NCBI RefSeq assembly: GCF_003570725.1
Contig: NZ_QWVS01000021.1
Span: 1 to 64,000 of the forward strand
From: Peribacillus asahii
Lineage (GTDB): Bacteria > Bacillota > Bacilli > Bacillales > DSM-1321
Reading direction: 5' to 3'
DNA: 64,000 nt
A program made the position numbers and the translations under genes. This document shows positions 26,783-35,017 of the stretch, in pieces (position 1 is the first letter of the stretch; each line of letters starts with the position of its first letter). Below the pieces are notes generated by a model. That model saw only the letters and a program-made list of their open reading frames with translations. It had not been told where the DNA came from and made no database searches.

Positions 26783-27190
26783 CTATGATTGTTGATTTGG
26801 TTTTAGTACAGCTTGTAAAGAAAGCTTATCGCTGCCATTTAACAGTAAATAAACAGACATTGCTAGAAACGCTAAATCTAATTCATATCCCGCCATTTGA
26901 CCATTTCCTGCAAAGCCCACGCTTAATTTAACTGTGAAAATAGCTCCTAACATCACAACGGCGAACAAAGCTGCTACAATTCTTGTTCCAATCCCAAGAA
27001 TCATCGCTATTCCCCCGACAACTTCAATAAGAGCTACAACATAAGCCATAAATCCAGGAATGCCAATGCTATCAAACCAACCAGCTGTGTTGGCAATTCC
27101 ATCATTAAACTTGATAAGGCCGTGAATCAAAAAAGATACTCCCAACACAACACGTAAAACCAATGAACCTAGCTCATAATTTTTCTTCAT
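26783..27190 (-). CDS. DoxX-family membrane protein
   Basis: 135 residues with four TM segments and the DoxX pattern LRVVLGVSFLIHGLIKF and EVVGGIAMILG. B. subtilis relatives such as CatD and YfiD are controlled by DUF24/MarR-type redox regulators and help resist quinones, diamide or electrophiles. The promoter region here carries a matching TTACT-N7-AGTAA operator, which fits that role. It is a single-gene unit. A CTCCCCCC (GGGGGGAG on the gene strand) precedes the ATG. Confidence 0.85.
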   Translation of the reverse strand: MKKNYELGSLVLRVVLGVSFLIHGLIKFNDGIANTAGWFDSIGIPGFMAYVVALIEVVGGIAMILGIGTRIVAALFAVVMLGAIFTVKLSVGFAGNGQMAGYELDLAFLAMSVYLLLNGSDKLSLQAVLKPNQQS

Positions 27191-27232
27191 TACGTAAATA
27201 CTCCCCCCTATTTATTACTTTAAATATATAAG

Positions 27233-27277
27233 TTACTTATAGTTAGTAAGTTTAAAATAATATTCTAATTGCGTCAA
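27233..27277 (-). promoter_or_regulatory. DoxX gene promoter with MarR/DUF24-type operator
   Basis: On the minus strand TTGACG (27272-27277), a 17-nt spacer and TAAACT (27249-27254) form the promoter. TTACT-tatagtt-AGTAA (27233-27249) overlaps the end of the -10 and the start site, the classic place for a repressor. The half-sites resemble CatR/YodB-type operators; no such regulator gene is in the window. Confidence 0.65.
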
Positions 27278-27381
27278 GTAAGTTTTTTATTTTCGATAAT
27301 TTACCATGAAAATAACTTTGTTAAATAAGAGTGTGAATAACCAATCAACAGCATCCTATAACAAAGCCGAAAAAATAAAAA

Positions 27382-27405
27382 AGTTATTCCTTTATCGGAA
27401 TAACT
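27382..27405. other. Perfect inverted repeat before the copper-protein gene
   Basis: AGTTATTCC-tttatc-GGAATAACT, 70 bp upstream of the CopCD gene. It could be an operator for that gene or, on the minus strand where TTTTTT follows, a terminator of an antisense transcript. Confidence 0.45.
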
Positions 27406-27474
27406 CTTCATACTAATTTCACAACTTTGGTTTATACTGTTTAGCACAAACAAAGAAATTTGAGGTGATACATA

Positions 27475-28794
27475 ATGAATAAACAAGGATTCGGGCTGTT
27501 TATTTTGTTATTACTCAGCCTTTCCTTCCCAAGCTTCACTCTAGCACACTCACATGTGATTCAGTCTACACCAGGAGAAGGTGAAGTTTTAGATACACTT
27601 CCATCAACTGTTAGTGTAACGTTTAACGCACCTATTCAAGCTGCGTTTTATTCTCTTGAAGTGTATAACGCAGCTGGAGAACGAGTGGACGCCGATGAAA
27701 ATGTACTAGAAGATAACGTATTAAAAAATAAACTTCCCAGCGGAGTTGAAAATGGGCCATATACATTAAAGTGGAAGGTTGTTTCTAAAGATGGTCATCC
27801 AACAGAAGGTTCTCTTTCTTTTACTGTTGACGTTGAACCAGCCGAAAAACCAATTGAAAAAGAGGAAATTAAGCAAGAAGAACCAACTCTAGAAGAAAAG
27901 ACACCTGTCGTAGAAGAAAAAATACAACCAGAGAAGACTACACCAGAAATTGGGCACACTCTAATTCAAAGCTTATTATACGGAAGTCTATCGCTTTATA
28001 TAGGAGTTTTATTCTTTCACTTAAAGTTATTGCCTAATACAGTATCTTTTCACATCAATAACCGAAGTAAGCTGCTATTATGGATTTCTTATGTTGGACT
28101 TACGCTCAGTATCCTGCTTAGTCTCCCATTAGAAGCGCGGAGTATTTCTGGATCCATAAGTGATACTTTAACTCTTACAACCTTTGGTACAGTTTGGTTT
28201 GTAGAAATTGTATTACTGCTCTTTCTATTGTTAAGCACTTGGCTTTTACATAAAGTTTCAAGAAAATGGGCTGCTGCTTTAGCTATCCTAGTACTTCTCG
28301 GTCTCATGCTGGCTAAATCATTTATCGGTCATACTATGATGGCTTCAATTCCATCAGCCGCCATTACGATGAATTTCCTACATCTAGCGGCTATGTCTTT
28401 ATGGCTTGGTGGATTATTGGCAATCTGTTTAGTATTACCGCGTGCTATAAAACACGTAACTAATCTCGACGAGCGAAAAACAATGTATTGGCAAGTATTG
28501 CACAACTTTTCGTCATGGGCGCTCATTCTTGTTTCTGTGCTTTTAACAAGCGGGGTCTGCAGCAGTCTTCTTCATATTGATTCAATGGATTCCTTATTGA
28601 CCACTCTTTATGGACAAGTACTACTTGCAAAAGTTGTCTTAACACTCGTTATGATTGTATTTGGCGCCTATCATTTTTTCCGAATCAAAGGAAAGAAAAA
28701 AACACTGGGACCTTCCGTGCTTATCGAATTTGGTGTCGGGATTATCGTTCTTGTGTTAGCTGCTATCCTAACGAATTTACCGACCGCTATATAA
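27475..28794 (+). CDS. ycnJ: CopC-CopD fusion copper uptake protein, YcnJ-like
   Basis: 439 residues. After a signal peptide the mature chain would begin HSHVIQSTPG, so the N-terminal copper-binding histidine of CopC is kept; the CopC domain (about 24-120) ends with DGHPTEGSLSFTV. A linker rich in Glu, Lys and Pro (about 122-155) leads to a CopD membrane domain of about eight TM segments (160-435). B. subtilis YcnJ, which is longer, imports copper. The usual partners ycnK and ycnI are not adjacent. GAGGTG precedes the ATG. Confidence 0.88.
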   Translation: MNKQGFGLFILLLLSLSFPSFTLAHSHVIQSTPGEGEVLDTLPSTVSVTFNAPIQAAFYSLEVYNAAGERVDADENVLEDNVLKNKLPSGVENGPYTLKWKVVSKDGHPTEGSLSFTVDVEPAEKPIEKEEIKQEEPTLEEKTPVVEEKIQPEKTTPEIGHTLIQSLLYGSLSLYIGVLFFHLKLLPNTVSFHINNRSKLLLWISYVGLTLSILLSLPLEARSISGSISDTLTLTTFGTVWFVEIVLLLFLLLSTWLLHKVSRKWAAALAILVLLGLMLAKSFIGHTMMASIPSAAITMNFLHLAAMSLWLGGLLAICLVLPRAIKHVTNLDERKTMYWQVLHNFSSWALILVSVLLTSGVCSSLLHIDSMDSLLTTLYGQVLLAKVVLTLVMIVFGAYHFFRIKGKKKTLGPSVLIEFGVGIIVLVLAAILTNLPTAI

Positions 28795-28806
28795 TAAGAA
28801 ACATTG

Positions 28807-28834
28807 AGCTGACTGGCTTTTTCGCTAGTCAGCT
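28807..28834 (+). terminator. Terminator of the CopCD gene
   Basis: Stem AGCTGACTGGC / GCTAGTCAGCT followed by TTATTTTTT. Confidence 0.85.
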
Positions 28835-28949
28835 TTATTTTTTGGATTTTTTTGTAAAACAGCCTATACATTTTCCGATTTAAGGTATATACTGTATTAT
28901 AACAACATATAAATTATTAAAACTGTACTACAAAAAGGAGGGGCGAGAA

Positions 28950-29087
28950 ATGCAAGGGAAACAGTCAGTAGAAGTTTTCAAAAGCAAAACTACGAAATAT
29001 TGTCCGGAATGTGGTGAAGGGATGAAAGTCCACTCACTAGACCATTTAATGGAATGTGATCGCTGCCTTTCAAAACGAGCTGAATAA
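28950..29087 (+). CDS. yhfH: YhfH-type zinc-finger microprotein, copy 1
   Basis: 45 residues starting MQGKQSVEVFKSKTTKYCPE, with CPECG (18-22) and CDRCL (36-40): two CxxC pairs that should bind one zinc ion. It belongs to the short YhfH family of Bacillus, whose role is unknown. AGGAGGGG lies six bases before the ATG. It is the first and most divergent of three tandem copies; copies 2 and 3 start MQTK. Confidence 0.8.
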   Translation: MQGKQSVEVFKSKTTKYCPECGEGMKVHSLDHLMECDRCLSKRAE

Positions 29088-29171
29088 ACAAAGTCATTTA
29101 AATTTGTGCAAACGTGTGCATTTTTTTCTATACGAACGAATTTATATAAAAAATTCTAGGAGGGCATAATC

Positions 29172-29309
29172 ATGCAAACAAAAAAATCTGTAGAGTTTTT
29201 CAAAAGTATCCCCGCTAAACATTGTTCAGAATGTGGTGAAACTGTAGTGGAGCAAGCAGAATCTTATTTAATGGAATGTGATCGTTGCCTTTCGAAAATT
29301 GAAGAATAA
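29172..29309 (+). CDS. yhfH: YhfH-type zinc-finger microprotein, copy 2
   Basis: 45 residues starting MQTKKSVEFFKSIPAKHCSE, with the CSECG and CDRCL pairs at the same positions as copy 1 and an identical LMECDRCLSK core. It has its own AGGAGGG site. The 84-nt gap to copy 1 holds no terminator, so the three genes are probably co-transcribed. Confidence 0.8.
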   Translation: MQTKKSVEFFKSIPAKHCSECGETVVEQAESYLMECDRCLSKIEE

Positions 29310-29369
29310 GTATAGTTACTTTTTGAAGTATACGAGATTTATAAAAAATAATACTAGGGGGAAATAATT

Positions 29370-29510
29370 ATGCAAACAAAAAATCCAATGGAGTTCTTCC
29401 GTAACCTACCATCAAAACAATGTGCAGAATGCGGCCAACAAATCCAGGAGCAACACGAATCATACCTAATGGAATGCGATTACTGTTTATCCAAAAAAGA
29501 AGAATACTAA
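29370..29510 (+). CDS. yhfH: YhfH-type zinc-finger microprotein, copy 3
   Basis: 46 residues starting MQTKNPMEFFRNLPSKQCAE, with CAECG and CDYCL. It differs from the other two in the linker (QQIQEQHESY). TAGGGGG precedes the ATG and a strong terminator follows, which closes the array. A longer frame in another phase across this gene is a shadow. Confidence 0.8.
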   Translation: MQTKNPMEFFRNLPSKQCAECGQQIQEQHESYLMECDYCLSKKEEY

Positions 29511-29517
29511 TCAACAG

Positions 29518-29548
29518 AACCCTGGCTGCTTTAGCATCCAGGGTTTTT
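29518..29548 (+). terminator. Terminator of the yhfH array
   Basis: Stem AACCCTGG / CCAGGGTT with a 12-nt loop, followed by TTTTATTTATT. Confidence 0.85.
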
Positions 29549-29550
29549 AT

Positions 29551-29602
29551 TTATCCACAAAGTTATACACATATTATCCACAACTTCAAATGTCACTGTG
29601 AC
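29551..29602. repeat. Composite element A: DnaA-box-like trio plus GTCACTGTGAC palindrome
   Basis: TTATCCACA (29551-29559), TTATACACA (29563-29571) and TTATCCACA (29574-29582) are followed after 9 nt by the palindrome GTCACTGTGAC (29592-29602), which spans the hflX stop codon. The same arrangement recurs at 33611-33650. Confidence 0.7.
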
Positions 29603-30861
29603 ACGACATACTCTCGGTATTTATCATAGTCGCTTTGTTTACATTCGAGTTGAATAAGGGTTCCATTTTCTTCATACGTTGTTTCTATGACGTTGGCCTG
29701 TTCATTAAAATAGGAGATAATTTGCCCTTTGTCATACGGGATGAGCATGCGGCACTGAACATAGTCTTGAAATAGATGCTTTTTAAGCATATTAATCAGC
29801 TCATCTATGCCAATTCGCTTTTTTGCAGATAAATAAATTCGATCTCCCGCTACACGAGGAATTTCTCCCTCCGTCAAGTCTGCCTTATTATAAGCAAAAA
29901 TCGTTGGAATTTCCTTAATCCCAATTCCCTGTAACGTTTCATTCGTAATTTCTATCATCTGTTCATAATTTGGATTTGCATAATCAACGACATGAATCAA
30001 TAAATCCGCTTCCGCCACTTCCTCTAATGTAGAGCGAAAAGCCTTAACAAGATGATGCGGTAATTTGGATACAAACCCAACTGTATCTGTTAATAAAAAT
30101 TCCTTCTTATCAGGTAAAGGAATATGACGCACTGATGTTTCTAGTGTTGCAAATAACATATCTTTTTCAAACACTTGCTTCTCATCAGAGGTTGGGTGAA
30201 ACCGCTCAACAAACGCATTCATAAATGTTGACTTTCCGGCATTCGTATATCCAACAAGCGCTGCAACCGGCACCCCCTTCTTCTTGCGTTGTTTTCGCTG
30301 TGTTTGTCGATGCGCAACAAGCTCCTCTAATTCTTTATTTAACATCGTTATTCTTTCTTCAATTCGACGGCGGTCTAACTCAACTTGTTTTTCACCTGAT
30401 CCACGGTTACTCGTACCAACACCGCCACTTTGTCTTCCTAACGATTCACGTAACCCATTCAAACGCGGCAGCATATACCGAAGCTTGGCTACTTCAACTT
30501 GCAGCTGAGCCTCTTTCGTCTTGGCTCGCTTATCAAAAATATCAAGAATTAAAATCGTTCGATCAATAACCTTGCATTCCAAGTCTTTTTCTAAATTACG
30601 AATTTGCGAAGGTGACAACTCATCATTAAACACGACTAAATTCGCATCCTGAGCATGGATTAACATCTTCACTTCTTCTGTCTTTCCTGTACCTAAATAA
30701 TGCGAGGGATTGATTCGCTGCAAATTTTGACTTAACTCGCCGACTACCTCTACTTCACAAGCAGCCGCTAAATTGGCCAGTTCCTCCATCGAATACTCAA
30801 AATCATATTCATTATTCAAATTCACGCCAACTAAAATCGCTCTTTGCTCTAATTCCTTCAT
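29593..30861 (-). CDS. hflX: Ribosome-associated GTPase HflX
   Basis: 422 residues from the ATG at 30861, which has GGGGGAG in front; the 17-codon extension to 30912 does not. The N-terminal HflX domain (about 1-195, ending in the glycine-rich hinge GRQSGGVGTSNRGSGEK) precedes the GTPase domain (G1 GYTNAGKST, G3 DTVGF, G4 NKAD). HflX splits stalled or hibernating 70S ribosomes, especially under heat stress. It is a single-gene unit, convergent with the yhfH array. Confidence 0.93.
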   Translation of the reverse strand: MKELEQRAILVGVNLNNEYDFEYSMEELANLAAACEVEVVGELSQNLQRINPSHYLGTGKTEEVKMLIHAQDANLVVFNDELSPSQIRNLEKDLECKVIDRTILILDIFDKRAKTKEAQLQVEVAKLRYMLPRLNGLRESLGRQSGGVGTSNRGSGEKQVELDRRRIEERITMLNKELEELVAHRQTQRKQRKKKGVPVAALVGYTNAGKSTFMNAFVERFHPTSDEKQVFEKDMLFATLETSVRHIPLPDKKEFLLTDTVGFVSKLPHHLVKAFRSTLEEVAEADLLIHVVDYANPNYEQMIEITNETLQGIGIKEIPTIFAYNKADLTEGEIPRVAGDRIYLSAKKRIGIDELINMLKKHLFQDYVQCRMLIPYDKGQIISYFNEQANVIETTYEENGTLIQLECKQSDYDKYREYVVSQ

Positions 30862-30983
30862 ATGTATCTCCCCCTTCAAGCAACAAATGTAGCCAAAGCT
30901 TATCATACGCATTTTTCTTTTACAATGTTAGAAAAACACGATTTGCCGCATCTTTACTTTAAGTTTAAACGTTCTTAACGTAT

Positions 30984-31021
30984 AAAAGCTGCAGAATTCC
31001 TAAAGAAATCCTGCAGCTTTT
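30984..31021 (-). terminator. Terminator of cadCA
   Basis: Perfect stem AAAAGCTGCAG / CTGCAGCTTTT with a 16-nt loop, next to the cadA stop. Confidence 0.85.
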
Positions 31022-31022
31022 A

Positions 31023-33137
31023 TTAATCTTTCACACGTAATAATCGTAAACTATTCAACATCACAATAAGTGTTGCCCCCATATCCGCAAAAATCGCCAT
31101 CCAAAGTGTTAACCAACCTGGTGCAATTAACAATAACGCGATTAGTTTAATAGCAAGCGAAAATGTAATATTTTGCTTAATAATTTGCAATGTTTTACGG
31201 CTTAGTTTAATTGTATAAGGCAACTTCGATAAATCATCACCCATTAAAGCAATATCTGCTGTTTCAAGAGCTGTATCCGTTCCGGCTCCGCCCATTGCGA
31301 TTCCAACCGTTGCGGATGCAAGGGCCGGTGCATCGTTCACTCCATCGCCAACCATTGCTACCCGTCCATACGTTTCTTGTGTTTTCTTTATAAAAGCAAG
31401 CTTATCTTGCGGCAATAAATTAGCCTGGATCTCATGGACGCCAGCTAGAGCTCCGATACTTTTCGCGGTGCCTTCATTATCACCTGTCAGCATAATTGTT
31501 TTTTCAATACCAAGTGCATGAAGCTTGCGGATTGCTTCCTTACTACTTTCTCTGATTTCATCGGCTACTGCAATCAAAGCTAATATCTCTACCTCTGTTC
31601 CAATGACCATTACGGTTTTTCCCTCGTTTTGAAGCTGGTTAATTTGCTGCTTGATTTGAGGATCTATATTGTATGCAGCAAATAACTGAGGACTGCCAAT
31701 GAAATATAGACAATTAGAAATGCTTCCTTTAATGCCTTTACCCGTAATCGATGTAAAACCTTCTACATGTACTGCATGATCATAAGCCCCCACCGCCTCG
31801 GCTTTTCGAACAATAGCTGATGCGAGCGGGTGCTGTGAACGATGCTCTAACGCTGCCGCAATCGTCCAAACATCTTCTTCTTTCACATCTCGTGTTAATG
31901 AAACAAAGTCTGTAACTTCTGGTACTCCTTTTGTTAGCGTACCTGTTTTATCGAAAGCAATTGCTTTTAACGATCCCGTTTCCTCCAAATACACGCCACC
32001 TTTAATAAGAACACCATTTTTCGCTGCGTTCCCAATCGCTGTCACAATCGCAACGGGTGTCGAGATGACTAGTGCACAAGGACAACCAACCACAAGAACC
32101 GCTAAGCCTCGATAAATCCATTCGCTCCAATCTCCACCTGTAAAAAGCGGCGGCATAAGAGCAATCGCTAGAGCAATCAGCATAATCGCTGGTGTATAAT
32201 ACTTGGCAAACTTATCGACAAACGCTTGGGAAGGCGCTTTTTCTGCTTGTGCCTCTTCTACAAGATGAATGATTTTCGCAAGTGTCGTATCTTCTACACG
32301 CTTCGTTACCTGAACTTCTAATAACCCTTCGCCATTTAACGTTCCGGCAAAAACTTCTCCATCGATTGTTTTAAAAATCGGCTCCGATTCACCTGTAATC
32401 GCTGCCTGATTCAACGTTGAAGCACCTTTTATAATCATTCCATCCATCGCAAGCTTTTGTCCGGGCTTAACAATCATAATATCGCCGACTTCAATATCAT
32501 CGACATGAATAAGCATTTCGTGATGCCCTTTACGAATTAATGCTTCTTTTGGGGCAATATTCATAAGCGATTCAATAGAGTTTCGTGCTTTATCCATCGA
32601 ATATTTCTCTAGCACTTCACTAATCGCAAACAAAATGACAACCGTAGCACCTTCTCCCCATTCTCCAAGGAATGCCGCCCCAATAATGGCAACGGTCATC
32701 AACGTATGCATATCAAACTGAAGTTTGAATAAGTTTTTCAATCCGTTAATAAATAGAGCATAGCCACCAATTAAAATCGCTGCTGCATAGCTAAGTACAG
32801 GAATGATATGACCTTCACCATACTGTTTGCTAAGGAGCCACCCTAAAACAAGTAAAATGGCTGAAACCAATACTTTTATATTTTCTTTTTGCTTCCAAAA
32901 AGATTCTTTTTTAGTAACCAGCTCTTTATCATCACGGATTTTTAAATGATCGAATGCACCAGCTCTTTCTAAATCCTCAATTGTCACTTCACCTTGCACA
33001 GAAATTTTGGAGGCACCGAAGTTCAATTTGGCATCTTCTACACCATCTAATTCTTTTACTTTTTTTTCAAATTTGGCTGCACAGCTTGTGCACGATAATC
33101 CTTGAATTCGGTAAGTTTTAGTCTGTGCTTCGCCCAT
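31023..33137 (-). CDS. cadA: CadA, Zn/Cd/Pb-exporting P1B-2 ATPase
   Basis: 704 residues. The N-terminal heavy-metal-associated domain (about 5-70) has [17 protein letters not shown] segments flank the TGES motif, the ion-binding CPC (VVGCPCALV), the phosphorylation site DKTGTLTKG, the HP motif (SQHPLAS) and [12 protein letters not shown] with these surroundings marks the zinc/cadmium/lead subgroup. The gene overlaps cadC by 20 nt, so the two are coupled. Expression should rise when metal releases CadC from its operators. Confidence 0.95.
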   Translation of the reverse strand: MGEAQTKTYRIQGLSCTSCAAKFEKKVKELDGVEDAKLNFGASKISVQGEVTIEDLERAGAFDHLKIRDDKELVTKKESFWKQKENIKVLVSAILLVLGWLLSKQYGEGHIIPVLSYAAAILIGGYALFINGLKNLFKLQFDMHTLMTVAIIGAAFLGEWGEGATVVILFAISEVLEKYSMDKARNSIESLMNIAPKEALIRKGHHEMLIHVDDIEVGDIMIVKPGQKLAMDGMIIKGASTLNQAAITGESEPIFKTIDGEVFAGTLNGEGLLEVQVTKRVEDTTLAKIIHLVEEAQAEKAPSQAFVDKFAKYYTPAIMLIALAIALMPPLFTGGDWSEWIYRGLAVLVVGCPCALVISTPVAIVTAIGNAAKNGVLIKGGVYLEETGSLKAIAFDKTGTLTKGVPEVTDFVSLTRDVKEEDVWTIAAALEHRSQHPLASAIVRKAEAVGAYDHAVHVEGFTSITGKGIKGSISNCLYFIGSPQLFAAYNIDPQIKQQINQLQNEGKTVMVIGTEVEILALIAVADEIRESSKEAIRKLHALGIEKTIMLTGDNEGTAKSIGALAGVHEIQANLLPQDKLAFIKKTQETYGRVAMVGDGVNDAPALASATVGIAMGGAGTDTALETADIALMGDDLSKLPYTIKLSRKTLQIIKQNITFSLAIKLIALLLIAPGWLTLWMAIFADMGATLIVMLNSLRLLRVKD

Positions 33138-33501
33138 CGACTTTCACCTCCTGCTGATGCTCTAAAGCAATCATCATTAATTGTTTAATATGGTCATCGT
33201 CTAAAGAATAGAAAGCTAACTTTCCTTCTTTACGAAATTTCACGATCGCATGTTTTAATAAGGTCCTTAGATGATGGGAAGTGGTCGCCATTGAAGCACC
33301 GATAATATTAGAAATGTCGCATACACACAATTCGCCTTCCTGACTCAACAGATAGGCAATCTTGGCTCGATTCTCATCACCAATGACTTTAAACAACCTC
33401 GAGATACTTGCAATATCGACCGTACTCATTTCTTGTTGAACTCGATTCACTTTTGGTTCATCATAACTATAAACTTCACAATAGTCCTTTGTATCAGCCA
33501 T
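33118..33501 (-). CDS. cadC: CadC, ArsR/SmtB metal-sensing repressor
   Basis: 127 residues from the ATG at 33501, nine bases after GAGGG. It aligns clearly with S. aureus Cad[18 protein letters not shown] at the N-terminus, ELCVCD before the recognition helix and [19 protein letters not shown] in the wing. The Cys equivalents of C7, C58 and C60 are kept, but the residue matching C11 is serine. In S. aureus CadC, C7, C58 and C60 are the ones required for metal response, so sensing should be intact with altered geometry. It leads the cadC-cadA operon. Confidence 0.93.
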   Translation of the reverse strand: MADTKDYCEVYSYDEPKVNRVQQEMSTVDIASISRLFKVIGDENRAKIAYLLSQEGELCVCDISNIIGASMATTSHHLRTLLKHAIVKFRKEGKLAFYSLDDDHIKQLMMIALEHQQEVKVDGRSTD

Positions 33502-33515
33502 CTCCAACATCCCTC

Positions 33516-33579
33516 ATTCAAATCTTTATTTGATTATAGACTACCACATCACACTCTATATTCAAATAGGCGTTTGAAT
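33516..33579 (-). promoter_or_regulatory. cadCA control region with two CadC-type operators
   Basis: ATTCAAA-TAGGCG-TTTGAAT (33560-33579) is a full CadC/CzrA-type inverted repeat. A second site, ATTCAAA-TCTTTA-TTTGATT (33516-33535), has the same 7-6-7 spacing. A TATAAT -10 on the minus strand (33533-33538) overlaps the second site. The -35 is poor. Confidence 0.65.
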
Positions 33580-33610
33580 GATTTTTCATGAAATTTCTGA
33601 ATATTAAAGG

Positions 33611-33650
33611 TTATCCACAGTTTATTCACAATCCTAAAAGTCACTGTGAC
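33611..33650. repeat. Composite element B: DnaA-box-like pair plus GTCACTGTGAC palindrome
   Basis: TTATCCACA (33611-33619) and TTATTCACA (33622-33630), 9 nt, then GTCACTGTGAC (33640-33650), inside the longer palindrome AAAAGTCACTGTGACTTTT. The spacing is identical to element A. A weaker relative lies at 34097-34125. Confidence 0.7.
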
Positions 33651-33664
33651 TTTTTTTTACACAC

Positions 33665-33699
33665 AAAAAAGCAAACTCCATAATGGAGTTTGCTTTTTT
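33665..33699 (-). terminator. Terminator of the cold-shock gene
   Basis: Perfect 16-bp stem (33665-33680 / 33684-33699; AAAAAAGCAAACTCCA on the left arm) with a TAA loop. Confidence 0.9.
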
Positions 33700-33717
33700 C
33701 ACCTTGTATAGGTTTTA

Positions 33718-33918
33718 TTAAGCTTTTTGAACGTTAGCAGCTTGTGCTCCACGTTGTCCTTGCTCAACTTCGAAAGTCACGTCTTGACCTTCTTCTAAAG
33801 TTTTGAAACCTTCGCTTTGGATTGCTGAAAAGTGAACGAATACGTCATCTCCGTTTTCACGCTCGATGAAACCGAAACCTTTTTCTGCGTTAAACCATTT
33901 TACTTTACCTTGTTCCAT
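33718..33918 (-). CDS. Cold-shock protein (CspB/CspD type)
   Basis: 66 residues, the standard size, from the ATG at 33918 with GGAGG in front (an 11-codon extension is not credible). The cold-shock domain shows RNP1 as KGFGFIE and RNP2 as VFVHF. These proteins bind single-stranded RNA and act as RNA chaperones. It is a single gene with a strong terminator. The 5' region up to about 34230 has no other gene and could hold a long leader as is usual for csp genes. Confidence 0.95.
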   Translation of the reverse strand: MEQGKVKWFNAEKGFGFIERENGDDVFVHFSAIQSEGFKTLEEGQDVTFEVEQGQRGAQAANVQKA

Positions 33919-34163
33919 TGTTGTTGCCTCCTGCGTGCATCTTATGCACATTATATTACTATCCTTGCCCTAGGTTTTCATCGAAACGAAAAGTTACACT
34001 TTAAGAATCCTTCAATACCGAACAAAAATAATTACTCTTATCATAACAGGATTTTACAGCAAATGCAAACTAAATATCCATAAATGTATACACAATTGGT
34101 CTACAATTACTAAATTCACTGTGACACAGTTATAAAATCCCATAACTTTACTACTCCACACGC

Positions 34164-34192
34164 ACATAAAAAGTTTATTTTTAAACATTCTA
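34164..34192 (+). promoter_or_regulatory. Candidate sigma-G promoter of the spoVA-type operon
   Basis: ACATA (34164-34168), 17 nt and CATTCTA (34186-34192) resemble the forespore sigma-G pattern (GHATR, 17-18 nt, CATnnTA). It lies 40 bp before the first gene. A forespore promoter is expected for spoVA genes, but the -35 is imperfect. Confidence 0.45.
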
Positions 34193-34232
34193 TTACTGTA
34201 ATTCAATACATTTTATAGGAGGAGTTTTAAAA

Positions 34233-34439
34233 ATGACTGTAATCAATCAAGTTCAACAAACCTTATCTGGATTAAAAAGTGCACAAGCAAGCTTTGAGAC
34301 ATTTGCTTTACAAACAGATAACCAACAAGCTAAGCAGCTATATCAACAAGCGGCTCAACAAACGCAAGCAATTGTCGATAGCATTTCTCCACGCGTTCAA
34401 CAAATTCAAGAAGAAGAGCCTCAATATAAACAACAATAG
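34233..34439 (+). CDS. DUF1657 protein, first gene of the spoVA-type operon
   Basis: 68 residues, predicted all-helical (LSGLKSAQASFETFALQT), matching the DUF1657 family that accompanies spoVA-2mob operons in heat-resistant spore formers. AGGAGG precedes the ATG. A hairpin follows (34466-34495), so the gene may be expressed more strongly than the genes downstream. Its biochemical role is unknown; a spore role is inferred from context. Confidence 0.85.
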   Translation: MTVINQVQQTLSGLKSAQASFETFALQTDNQQAKQLYQQAAQQTQAIVDSISPRVQQIQEEEPQYKQQ

Positions 34440-34465
34440 AGCTGGATAGTAAAATTTATAATTAG

Positions 34466-34495
34466 AAAAGGTTGGTTGCTTCTAACCAACCTTTT
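34466..34495 (+). terminator. Intercistronic hairpin after the first DUF1657 gene
   Basis: Perfect 12-bp stem AAAAGGTTGGTT / AACCAACCTTTT followed by CTTAC. It is probably a partial terminator between DUF1657 and spoVAC. Confidence 0.65.
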
Positions 34496-34537
34496 CTTAC
34501 AAATTGAAACCTCAGAATGAAAGAGGGGTCACAACCT

Positions 34538-35017
34538 ATGTCAAACAATAAAAAAAAGCTATTAACACCTGTACAACAACAATATCAAGAAATGCAATCA
34601 CAACTTGAAACCAAAAGGCCTGTCCTCAAAAATTGTTTGAAAGCATTTTTGACAGGGGGCTCCATTTGTTTAATTGGGCAAGCAATCCAAATCTTTTATA
34701 TCTATTTTTTTGATTTCACAGAACAAACAGCGGGAAACCCTACCGCAGGAACACTCATCTTCATCGCGATGTTGCTCACAGGCTTTGGCTTATATGATCG
34801 AATTGGGCAATTTGGAGGTGCCGGTTCTGCCATTCCACTTACTGGATTCGGCAATGCTGTCATTTCAGCTGCTATTGAGCATCGAACAGAAGGATTTGTG
34901 TTAGGTGTCGGAGGAAATATCTTTAAATTGGCCGGTTCCGTCATATTATTCGGCGTATCCTCTGCTTTTGTCGTGGCTCTCATCAAAACGATTTTAATAC
35001 AGTGGGGTGGCTTATAA
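34538..35017 (+). CDS. spoVAC: Stage V sporulation protein AC
   Basis: 159 residues from the ATG at 34538, with AGAGGGG upstream. The protein has an N-terminal soluble helix and about four TM segments, with the family sequence LKAFLTGGSICLIGQAIQ and GAGSAIPLTGFGNAV. In B. subtilis SpoVAC is a mechanosensitive-type channel in the spore inner membrane for dipicolinic acid. The stop codon overlaps the spoVAD start (TAATG). Its place after a DUF1657 gene marks this as the second-type (2mob-like) operon and not the housekeeping spoVA. Confidence 0.92.
   Translation: MSNNKKKLLTPVQQQYQEMQSQLETKRPVLKNCLKAFLTGGSICLIGQAIQIFYIYFFDFTEQTAGNPTAGTLIFIAMLLTGFGLYDRIGQFGGAGSAIPLTGFGNAVISAAIEHRTEGFVLGVGGNIFKLAGSVILFGVSSAFVVALIKTILIQWGGL

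Noticed and set aside
27301-27486. 61-codon minus-strand frame upstream of the CopCD gene
   Set aside because: No ribosome binding site, overlaps the promoter region and start of a real gene, no family.
29551-29582. Replication origin suggested by three DnaA-box-like 9-mers
   Set aside because: No dnaA, dnaN or AT-rich unwinding region is near, and the boxes are part of a repeated intergenic element.
29420-29629. 69-codon frame over the third yhfH gene
   Set aside because: Out of phase with the clear zinc-finger frame, no ribosome binding site, and crosses a terminator.
30225-30569. 114-codon frame antisense to hflX
   Set aside because: Shadow of the HflX hinge and GTPase coding region.
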